From the NCBI GenBank assembly GCA_019242065.1, contig JAFAWJ010001015.1, positions 1 to 5,032 of the forward strand: a DNA stretch of 5,032 nt. Reading direction: 5' to 3'. This stretch comes from Chloroflexota bacterium (lineage in GTDB: Bacteria > Chloroflexota > UBA6077 > CF-72). Position 1 is the stretch's first letter, and every line of letters begins with the position of its first letter. Under the pieces are notes generated by a model. That model was not told the DNA's origin. It saw only the letters and a program-made list of their open reading frames with translations, and did no database searches. The translations under genes and the position numbers were made by a program. This document shows positions 1-5,032 of this stretch, one piece after another.

Positions 1-41
1 TGGAGCCCAGCGTGCGAGGCGCTACATCCGACCCGGAAGAC

Positions 42-1589
42 TCATAACTTTCGCCACTGGCGGCCGTCGCGCTCGATGAACGCATCGGCCCAGGTGGGAC
101 CCCAGGTACCGGCCTGGTAGAAGTGGACGTTGTTGGGATGCTCAGCCCAGCCTTCTTGAATGTCCTCGGCCCACGCCCACGCCTGTTCGACCTCGTCCGC
201 GCGCGTGAAGAGGGTCCGGTCGCCGAGCATGGCGTCGAGCAGCAGCCGCTCGTACGCATCCGCCTGGGTCGCCGTCTCGCCAAATGACGAGCCGTACTGG
301 AAATTCATGTCCACTTCCTGGAGCTGCATGGTCGGCCCGGGAACTTTCGCCCCGAAGCGCAACGAAATGCCTTCGTCCGGCTGAATGCGCATCGCCAGTA
401 CGTTCGGCTCCAGCCGCTCTTCGCCCGGAAAGAACATCTGGGGCGCGCGCTTGAACTGGATCGAAATCTCAGTCGCCCGCTTGGGCAGACGCTTGCCGTG
501 TCGCAGATAAAAGGGCGTGCCGGCCCAGCGCCAGTTGTCGACCTGCAGGCGCATGACCACGAACGTCTCGGTCCATGAATCAGGTTTGACCTTCTCCTCG
601 CCGCGATAACTGCCGACGGGGATGCCGCTGAGTTTGCCGGCGGTGTACTGTCCGCGCAGGGTGAACTCGCCGGTTTGCTCGGGTGTGATGCGGCGCAACG
701 CCTTGAGCACCTTGAGCTTCTCGTCGCGAACGGGCTCGGCCTCGAACACCACCGGTGGCTCCATGGCCACGATCGACAGAAGCTGGAGCATGTGGTTCTC
801 GACGACGTCGCGAAACGCGCCGATCTCGTCGTAATAGCCGCCGCGCCGTTCGACGCCGACCGTTTCCGCCACCGTGAGCTGGATGTGGTCGATGAAGTTG
901 CGGTTCCAGACCGGCTCGAAGATGCCATTCGCCAGCCGAAATGCCAGGATGTTCTGAACCGTCTCTTTCCCGAGATAGTGGTCGATGCGATACACCTGCG
1001 ACTCGCGAAAGACGGACTGGACTGAGGCGTTCAGCTCACGTGCCGAGTCGAGGTCCACGCCGAACGGCTTTTCGATCACCAGGCGGCAGAAGCTGTCCTC
1101 GTTGCGGCGCTGGCTGAGGCCCGCGTCGCCGAGCTGGGCGGTGATGGTCTGGAACAGCTCGGGCGGCGTCGCCATGTAGAAGATGCGGTTGCCCTGGGTG
1201 CCGTGGGCGGCGTCGATGCGCTCGAGCCGCTCGCGCAGCTTCTGGTAGCTGGCGGGTTCGTCGAACTGGCCGGACATGTAGTGCAGGCTGGACCTGAACT
1301 CGTCCCACAGGCGCTCGGAGATGACGCTGCCATAGTGATCGAGACCTTCGCGGGCCGTACGTCGGAAGTCGTCGTCGGTCAGTGGCGAGCGCGAGAAGCC
1401 GATGACGGCGGAGTGCTTCGAGAGCAGGCCCGCCTGGAACAGGTCGAAGACCGCCGGGATGAGCTTGCGGTGGGTCAGGTCGCCTGAGGCGCCAAAGATG
1501 ACGATGGCGCAGGGTGGCGCCGGCCGCTGCGTGGCGGTCGTCGCCAGGACCTCGCCGTCGCGGGTGGTGACGGAGACATCAAGTGCCAT
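42..1589 (-). CDS. zwf: Glucose-6-phosphate 1-dehydrogenase
   Basis: This 515-residue protein has the usual family length and should oxidise glucose 6-phosphate to 6-phosphogluconolactone in the cytoplasm, the first step of the oxidative pentose phosphate pathway. The N-terminal Rossmann domain carries GASGDLTHRK (residues 33-42). Arg67 after the second strand matches the Leuconostoc enzyme's arginine that contacts the NADP 2'-phosphate. EKPFG (173-177) and the family signature RIDHYLGK (201-208) are intact, giving Asp203, substrate-binding His204 and Lys208. His266 in ENHM is the expected catalytic base, and RHGKRLPKR (363-371) supplies further phosphate-binding lysines. The ATG at 1589 is well supported because an in-frame TAG lies 12 nt upstream with no start codon between. 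About 25 residues precede the first strand, a common variable extension. The gene starts 16 bp after gnd, without a recognisable Shine-Dalgarno, so coupling to gnd translation is likely. Identity is essentially certain; cofactor preference is inferred. Confidence 0.97.
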   Translation of the reverse strand: MALDVSVTTRDGEVLATTATQRPAPPCAIVIFGASGDLTHRKLIPAVFDLFQAGLLSKHSAVIGFSRSPLTDDDFRRTAREGLDHYGSVISERLWDEFRSSLHYMSGQFDEPASYQKLRERLERIDAAHGTQGNRIFYMATPPELFQTITAQLGDAGLSQRRNEDSFCRLVIEKPFGVDLDSARELNASVQSVFRESQVYRIDHYLGKETVQNILAFRLANGIFEPVWNRNFIDHIQLTVAETVGVERRGGYYDEIGAFRDVVENHMLQLLSIVAMEPPVVFEAEPVRDEKLKVLKALRRITPEQTGEFTLRGQYTAGKLSGIPVGSYRGEEKVKPDSWTETFVVMRLQVDNWRWAGTPFYLRHGKRLPKRATEISIQFKRAPQMFFPGEERLEPNVLAMRIQPDEGISLRFGAKVPGPTMQLQEVDMNFQYGSSFGETATQADAYERLLLDAMLGDRTLFTRADEVEQAWAWAEDIQEGWAEHPNNVHFYQAGTWGPTWADAFIERDGRQWRKL

Positions 1590-1591
1590 GG

Positions 1592-1647
1592 GGCCAGGAC
1601 TCTACTCAACTGCTGAGTGGTGCAGAGCGGACGCCAGACTCCTGGCC
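1592..1647 (-). promoter_or_regulatory. Possible hairpin across the gnd stop and zwf start
   Basis: In the minus-strand transcript GGCCAGGA (1647-1640, inside the 3' end of gnd) can pair perfectly with TCCTGGCC (1599-1592), which ends 2 nt before the zwf ATG. The loop holds a second small stem, ACTCA/TGAGT (1618-1604), around the gnd stop. Such a fold could hide the zwf start until ribosomes finish gnd. There is no Shine-Dalgarno in the 16-bp gap, which fits coupled translation. The regulatory role is inferred. Confidence 0.3.
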
Positions 1648-2541
1648 GTCGACCCGCACGGCGTGCCCGCCGAACTCGTTTCGGAGCGCGGCAAGCACGC
1701 GCCAGGAGAACGAATTGCGATCACGCGAATAGAACCGACTGAACAGCGACATGGTGATGACCGGCGCGGGCACGTCTTCGTCGATCGCGGCCTCGATCGT
1801 CCAGCGACCCTCGCCCGAGTCGTCGACCCAGCCTTCGAGCGCATCGAGCTTGGGGTCTTTCTCGAAGGCGCTGACGGCCAGGTCCAGTAGCCAGGAGCGC
1901 ACCACGCTGCCGTGCTGCCAGATCTTGCCGACCTGCGTCAGGTCGACCGGGTACTCCGAGCGCTCGAGCACCTCGAAGCCTTCGGCGAACGCCTGCATCA
2001 TGCCGTACTCGACGCCGTTGTGGACCATCTTCACGAAGTGGCCCGCGCCGTTGGGGCCGACCAGTCCGTAGCCATCTTCGGGTGCCAGCGTCTTGACCGC
2101 GGGTTCGACACGCTTGAACGCCTCGGGCGAGCCGCCGGCCATGATCGAGTAGCCGACCTGCAGGCCCCAGATGCCCCCGCTGGTGCCGCAGTCGACGAAC
2201 TCGAAGCCGCGGGCCTTGATGCGCTCGGCGCGGGCCTTGGTGTCTTTCCACTTGGAATTGCCACCGTCGACGAACAGGTCGCCGGGCTGGCAGATGTCCA
2301 TGAGCTGATTGAGGTACTGGTCGGTGACGCCGCCGGCAGGCAGCATGAGCCAGATGACGCGTGGGGCCTTGACCTTGTCGACCAGGTCTTGCAGGGACGA
2401 GGCGCCGATCGCGCCGTGCTTGACCGCCTCCTGGACGGGGGCGGGGCTGCGGTTGAAGGCGACGACCTCGTGGCCGCCGCGCGCCAGGCGGTGGACCATG
2501 TTGCCGCCCATGCGGCCAAGGCCAACGAAGCCAAGTTGCAT
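1606..2541 (-). CDS. gnd: 6-phosphogluconate dehydrogenase, decarboxylating, short form
   Basis: This 311-residue protein should oxidatively decarboxylate 6-phosphogluconate to ribulose 5-phosphate in the cytoplasm, producing reduced nicotinamide cofactor. It belongs to the roughly 300-residue class (YqeC-like) that lacks much of the C-terminal helical region of the 470-residue enzymes. Visible motifs are the dinucleotide loop GLGRMG (7-12), DGGNSKWKDT (92-101), the substrate loop GTSGG (119-123) with Ser121, and KMVHNGVEYG (171-180). The last supplies Lys171 and Glu178, equivalent to the E. coli catalytic Lys183 and Glu190. The second Rossmann strand ends in Asn30-Arg31-Ser32, as in NADP-dependent long enzymes, not the acidic residue expected for NAD use. 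The conserved end FGGHAV is followed by about 15 hydrophilic residues that look dispensable. The ATG is set by a strong AAGGAGA ribosome site 6 nt upstream. It is first in a two-gene unit with zwf. Confidence 0.95.
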   Translation of the reverse strand: MQLGFVGLGRMGGNMVHRLARGGHEVVAFNRSPAPVQEAVKHGAIGASSLQDLVDKVKAPRVIWLMLPAGGVTDQYLNQLMDICQPGDLFVDGGNSKWKDTKARAERIKARGFEFVDCGTSGGIWGLQVGYSIMAGGSPEAFKRVEPAVKTLAPEDGYGLVGPNGAGHFVKMVHNGVEYGMMQAFAEGFEVLERSEYPVDLTQVGKIWQHGSVVRSWLLDLAVSAFEKDPKLDALEGWVDDSGEGRWTIEAAIDEDVPAPVITMSLFSRFYSRDRNSFSWRVLAALRNEFGGHAVRVDGQESGVRSAPLSS

Positions 2542-2546
2542 CGAAG

Positions 2547-2553
2547 TCTCCTT
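2547..2553 (-). promoter_or_regulatory. Ribosome binding site of gnd, presented in a hairpin loop
   Basis: The minus strand reads AAGGAGA with 6 nt between GGAG and the ATG at 2541, a near-ideal Shine-Dalgarno and the strongest in the window. It sits inside CGAAG-GAGA-CTTCG (2542-2555), a perfect 5-bp stem closed by a GNRA-type tetraloop that ends directly before the start codon. This fixes the gnd start. Whether the hairpin forms and affects initiation is inference. Confidence 0.85.
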
Positions 2554-2563
2554 CGGCAGAAAA

Positions 2564-2588
2564 TCAGAAGTCAGAACTCAGAAGTCAG
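2564..2588 (+). repeat. Heptamer tandem repeat array, left copy
   Basis: The plus strand shows TCAGAAG, TCAGAAC, TCAGAAG and a partial TCAG, that is 3.6 copies of a 7-bp unit whose last base alternates G and C. It lies in the gnd leader, 22 bp upstream of the start codon. The low G+C of the unit stands out against the surrounding high-GC sequence. Confidence 0.9.
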
Positions 2589-2596
2589 TGTGACAC

Positions 2597-2621
2597 GACT
2601 GACAGCGATTCGCAGTGAGTC
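2597..2621. promoter_or_regulatory. Imperfect 25-nt palindrome in the gnd leader
   Basis: The half-sites GACTGACAGCG and CGCAGTGAGTC flank a 3-nt centre (ATT) and pair at 9 of 11 positions. It lies within the region enclosed by the heptamer inverted repeat, between 56 and 80 bp upstream of the gnd start. This position and symmetry would suit an operator for a dimeric regulator, or an RNA hairpin in the leader. No known regulator site is recognised, and chance is possible. Confidence 0.35.
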
Positions 2622-2666
2622 TAAGCCCTCGACGTACCGAGATACGGGTTCGTCAACGTGGAGAAG

Positions 2667-2690
2667 CTGAGTTCTGACTTCTGAGTTCTA
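2667..2690 (-). repeat. Heptamer tandem repeat array, right copy, opposite orientation
   Basis: Read on the minus strand this is a degenerate unit ending TAGAAC, then TCAGAAG, TCAGAAC and TCAG. It is the same 7-bp family as the array at 2564-2588 but inverted. The first three bases of TAGAAC are the stop codon of the C45-family gene, so the array begins exactly where the coding sequence ends. Confidence 0.88.
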
Positions 2691-3752
2691 CAGCGCGTAG
2701 CGCGTGTACGGCTGCTCGCACGGCGGCCCGTCACTCAGCCACAACACGCCCTCGTTCAGATCCATGACCGCCGAGACGACCGTCACGCACGCCTCTTCAG
2801 GCGGATCATCCGGATGCAAGTGGCGGCAGATGCTGTCCGGGTAGTTGTCATGATCCCGCAAACGCTGGAACAGGTCGTCGACACCGAGCGGCTGCCCCGC
2901 GGCCAGCAGGTCGCGCATGCGCTGCAGCCGCGAATAGCTGTGCGGCCGCCGCTCACTGTGCGGCTCGTCCACCCCCAGGTGATCGGGTTCGAGGAAGTGG
3001 TTGGTATGCGCGAGCGCTCCGTTCGCCGGCCCAAAGCCGCAGCTGGTGCCGGGCGCCGCCTCGATGTCCACCGCGCGATCCGGCGCCTGCGCGAGGACGA
3101 AGTTACTCGAGCACCCGCGACGGGTCCCGGTGATGACGCTGGCCGCGGCCTCGAGCGTCTGCGCGTCGAGGATCTCCTGGCAGCGCACGTGAAAGGGCTT
3201 GACCAGTTGCGACCAGTCGTCCGACGTCGACAGCAGACCGTTAACAGTCAGACCCACACCGGCACGGTTCAGGCCGATCTTGCCGCCGACGATCCCGGCC
3301 TCGGTGAAACTCAGGGTTTCGGGGGTGCGCATGACGGCGCCCTGCACCTCGGGAATCCAGTCCCAGTTCTCGCCGATCAGCAGATGCTGCTGGCGGGTGA
3401 CCTCCGGCAGCAGTGCAAACGCGGTGCAGCCGTCTGGGCCGCCGACGGGCAGGACGCTGTACTGGTAGTACAGCAGCTCGTAGCGGACGTTGAGCATGGC
3501 GATGTCGATCAGCGGCTGGTCGGCGCCGCTGGCGATGCCGCGCATCGTGTCGAAGTAGTCGGCGTACGTTTCCAGCAGCGGCAGGAAGTGGGCTGCCCGC
3601 TGCCGCACCTCATCGGCTGCCAGGAGGCCCTCGCGCAGGAAGCGATCGTAATAGACGGCCACGTTGTGGGCGATCTGCTGGCGAAGGGCTGAGCCGTGCT
3701 GTTCGCCGCGCGCCAGTGCGCTGCCGTCGAGTTCGAGCAGGGGCAGGCTCAC
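2688..3752 (-). CDS. C45-family Ntn hydrolase (acyl-CoA:6-aminopenicillanate acyltransferase-like)
   Basis: From the GTG at 3752 this is a 354-residue protein of the C45 family, which includes fungal isopenicillin-N acyltransferase and carcinine-hydrolase-type amidases. These proteins cleave themselves before a cysteine that becomes the N-terminal nucleophile. Residues 14-20 (ARGEQHG) match the family N-terminus. GCTAF (108-112) places the cut at Gly108-Cys109, close to Gly102-Cys103 of the Penicillium enzyme, giving a 108-residue alpha and a 246-residue beta chain. ENWDW (128-132), LTVNGL (168-173), THNHF-like THTNHF context with Asn251-His252, and SICRHLHP (307-314) are further family landmarks. 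No signal peptide or membrane segment is seen, so it is probably cytoplasmic. The GTG start is chosen because it overlaps the upstream stop as GTGA and lies just before the conserved domain. A longer in-frame opening up to 3986 runs over the neighbour and has no family similarity. Substrate is unknown; a beta-lactam role should not be assumed. Confidence 0.88.
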   Translation of the reverse strand: MSLPLLELDGSALARGEQHGSALRQQIAHNVAVYYDRFLREGLLAADEVRQRAAHFLPLLETYADYFDTMRGIASGADQPLIDIAMLNVRYELLYYQYSVLPVGGPDGCTAFALLPEVTRQQHLLIGENWDWIPEVQGAVMRTPETLSFTEAGIVGGKIGLNRAGVGLTVNGLLSTSDDWSQLVKPFHVRCQEILDAQTLEAAASVITGTRRGCSSNFVLAQAPDRAVDIEAAPGTSCGFGPANGALAHTNHFLEPDHLGVDEPHSERRPHSYSRLQRMRDLLAAGQPLGVDDLFQRLRDHDNYPDSICRHLHPDDPPEEACVTVVSAVMDLNEGVLWLSDGPPCEQPYTRYAL

Positions 3753-5032
3753 GAGGCGCTCGCCGAGTCGGCGTCGGTCGTCGTCAGCGTCGCATCCGGA
3801 GACAGGGTGAGGGCGCTCGCGGCGTCGTGACTGCGCACCCGATAGTGGTACGTCGTTCCCGGGCTGAGACCCGTGAGCTGCATGGCATGCCGCACGTCGA
3901 CGAGCGAGTCGACCGGCGTGGTCAAACCATAGTTCGCGGTGAGCCCGTATTCCACCTGGCCATCGGCGGGCACGTCGGTGGTCCACGTCACGTTGGCGCT
4001 GGAGGCGGTCAGGCCCGGAGTGGCCACCACGTCGGAGATCGCCGGGCCGTTGTCGACCTGCACGTTCACACTTGCGGAGCCGCCCGAGCGCCCCAGGGCG
4101 TCTGTTGCTCTGGCGCTGATCGCGTGCGGCACGGCGGCACTCAGCCCAGCGGTGGTCCAGGTGAACGCGTACGGTGCGCTGGTCAGGGGTGTGCCTACGG
4201 CCTGGCCGTCGACATAAAACTGCAGCTGGGTGACGGTCGCATCGTCGTCGACGACCGCCGACAGTTGGGTCTGACCTGTCACCACGCTGCCGTCTGGCGG
4301 GCCCGTCAGGGTGACCGACGGTGGGACTTGCTGGACGTAGGCCGCCAGTGGCGAGCGTGCCCCCGGGTTGCCGGTGCCAAAGGGCTGTGGAAACGCCGCC
4401 AGACTCGTCCCGACGCCCGACAGGCTGCTGCCACCACTGCTTGCCTGTCTCAGATTCACGGCGCCCGACCCCAGCGGGCTCAGGACGGCGATCCAGTAGC
4501 GCGTGCTGCGCAGCAGTGGCACGGGGCCGATGTTGATGCCGCTCCAGCCGCCAGCCTGGCCGGCACCGTTGCCCTGCGCCAGGATGGTGGCTGGCGTGCC
4601 ATTCTGGTCCGAGTACAGCGCCACGCGCAGGTTGGACGTGGTGCTGCCCGCGTCGACGTACACACGCGCCACGCGGGCGAGTCCACTCTGCGCCGCGACG
4701 TACTGATACGCCGCGGCCTGGCCGCCGGGCAGGGTCAGGCTGTCAGTCTGCAGCGTGTCGTCGCCGACGAGGTTCGCCAGGCCCGCCGGGGCGGTGCTGA
4801 ACGTGGCGTCACCTGAGGCGCCCAGCGCTCCCTGGTTGTCCCACGCCTTGACCCGGTAGTGGTACGTCGTGCCCGGCTGGAGGCCGGCGAGCTGCATGTC
4901 TTGATCGGGCTGGGCACTCGCCTGGTTATAGACCTTGAGTAGCGTGAACGAACCGTAGTTCGACGTCGTCCCGTACTCGACCTGGGCCACGTTGCCCGTG
5001 GCGGTCGCCCAACCGACTCGCGCAAGTGTGCC
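3749..5032 (-). CDS. Secreted-type multidomain protein with FN3, beta-sandwich and Ig-like domains (5' end outside window)
   Basis: The frame is open from the right edge to the TGA at 3749, giving 427 residues of the C-terminal part; the start and any signal peptide lie outside. Four modules are visible. A fibronectin type III-like domain (5032 to about 4781) has VEYGTTSNYG and PGTTYHYRV. A domain of about 145 residues (about 4780-4343) contains VYVDAGSTTSNLRVALYSD and later TRYWIAVL, resembling the carbohydrate-binding-like beta-sandwich often seen in bacterial surface proteins. An Ig-like domain (about 4330-4049) begins SVTLTGPPDGSVV and contains FYVDGQAVG. A second FN3-like domain (about 4048-3770) has VEYGLTANYG and again PGTTYHYRV. 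Composition is rich in Ser, Thr, Gly and Ala, and this fragment contains no cysteine. No sortase motif, transmembrane helix or other C-terminal anchor is seen. A role in extracellular binding, or as the tail of a larger secreted enzyme, is likely. The stop overlaps the next gene's GTG. Confidence 0.85.
   Translation of the reverse strand, partial: GTLARVGWATATGNVAQVEYGTTSNYGSFTLLKVYNQASAQPDQDMQLAGLQPGTTYHYRVKAWDNQGALGASGDATFSTAPAGLANLVGDDTLQTDSLTLPGGQAAAYQYVAAQSGLARVARVYVDAGSTTSNLRVALYSDQNGTPATILAQGNGAGQAGGWSGINIGPVPLLRSTRYWIAVLSPLGSGAVNLRQASSGGSSLSGVGTSLAAFPQPFGTGNPGARSPLAAYVQQVPPSVTLTGPPDGSVVTGQTQLSAVVDDDATVTQLQFYVDGQAVGTPLTSAPYAFTWTTAGLSAAVPHAISARATDALGRSGGSASVNVQVDNGPAISDVVATPGLTASSANVTWTTDVPADGQVEYGLTANYGLTTPVDSLVDVRHAMQLTGLSPGTTYHYRVRSHDAASALTLSPDATLTTTDADSASAS
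3837..3884 (-). repeat. FN3 repeat core, downstream copy
   Basis: This 48-bp coding segment covers the PGTTYHYRV core and flanks of the last FN3-like domain. It aligns without gaps to 4851-4898, with seven or eight scattered differences, including an unbroken 14-bp match (tagtggtacgtcgt). The similarity extends to synonymous positions, so the two domains probably arose by internal duplication or share recent gene conversion. Confidence 0.75.
4851..4898 (-). repeat. FN3 repeat core, upstream copy
   Basis: This is the partner of the 3837-3884 segment and encodes the same PGTTYHYRV turn in the first FN3-like domain visible here. The copies are about 1 kb apart, separated by the beta-sandwich and Ig-like modules, so the FN3 domains are not adjacent. 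Confidence 0.75.

Larger units (their letters stand above)
2564..2684. repeat. Perfect 18-bp inverted repeat enclosing 85 bp
   Basis: TCAGAAGTCAGAACTCAG at 2564-2581 recurs exactly, reverse complemented, at 2667-2684. In the minus-strand transcript the two arms could form an 18-bp stem between the C45 gene and gnd. The 3' arm is followed by four U (2563-2560), vaguely like a terminator, but the 85-nt loop and short U run make efficient termination unlikely. Flanking target-site duplications are not visible, so a mobile element is not supported. Confidence 0.8.

Noticed and set aside
2651..2656. TTGACG on the minus strand as a -35 box for gnd
   Set aside because: No acceptable -10 hexamer is found 15-19 bp downstream, so I do not call a promoter, although one probably exists somewhere in or near this spacer.
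1912..2670. Plus-strand open frame of 252 codons opposite gnd
   Set aside because: It mirrors the codon structure of gnd, has no domain, and runs through the intergenic repeats.
2560..2684. Intrinsic terminator formed by the 18-bp inverted repeat and four U
   Set aside because: The loop is 85 nt, the stem is not GC-rich and the U run is only four long; listed as an inverted repeat instead.
2564..2690. CRISPR array or MITE
   Set aside because: The repeats are contiguous 7-bp units without spacers, and no target-site duplication or transposase-type terminal sequence is visible.
2814..3692. Long plus-strand open frame (292 codons) opposite the C45 gene
   Set aside because: It is antisense to a gene with clear motifs; its Val/Gly/Arg/Ala-rich product shows no recognisable domain, as expected from high-GC shadow frames.
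3753..3986. Upstream extension of the C45 frame that would give a 432-residue protein
   Set aside because: It overlaps the FN3/Ig gene by more than 230 bp, has low-complexity Arg-rich content without family similarity, and the GTG at 3752 gives the normal family length with a classical GTGA overlap.
3716..4816. Plus-strand open frame of 366 codons opposite the FN3/Ig gene
   Set aside because: Its product is Arg/Gly/Ala-rich and featureless, while the opposite strand encodes well-formed FN3 and Ig motifs.

Overview
The window is about 65% G+C and densely coding. Every credible gene lies on the minus strand, so transcription runs from the right edge to the left edge. The order is: a partial, probably secreted fibronectin/Ig-type protein (right edge to 3749), a C45-family Ntn hydrolase (3752 to 2688), a short structured spacer (2687 to 2542), a short-form 6-phosphogluconate dehydrogenase gnd (2541 to 1606), and glucose-6-phosphate dehydrogenase zwf (1589 to 42). 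The high G+C, GTG starts, short-form gnd beside zwf, and the large FN3/Ig protein fit an environmental high-GC bacterium. Chloroflexota or a similar phylum is a guess from gene style. No rRNA or other phylogenetic marker is present.

Left half: gnd and zwf encode the two NADPH-producing dehydrogenases of the oxidative pentose phosphate pathway. They are 16 bp apart and almost certainly co-transcribed, with gnd first. The lactonase gene (pgl) is not in the window. All expected catalytic residues are visible in both enzymes, and the nucleotide-binding residues of both suggest NADP+ use.

Right half: the FN3/Ig protein and the C45 hydrolase overlap by 4 bp (GTGA), which indicates translational coupling. 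The first is an extracellular-type modular beta-sandwich protein. The second looks like a self-cleaving cytoplasmic acyltransferase/amidohydrolase of unknown substrate. Their functional link is not obvious.

Spacer 2542-2687: this is the only non-coding stretch of any size and the most unusual part of the window. It holds two short arrays of a 7-bp unit (TCAGAAG/TCAGAAC) in opposite orientation, giving a perfect 18-bp inverted repeat around an imperfect 25-nt palindrome. It also holds a strong Shine-Dalgarno sitting in the loop of a small hairpin directly before the gnd start. One array begins at the stop codon of the C45 gene.

The gene content itself is mostly ordinary. I see no CRISPR, phage, transposase, toxin-antitoxin or other defence-type system, and no convincing undescribed multi-gene system.
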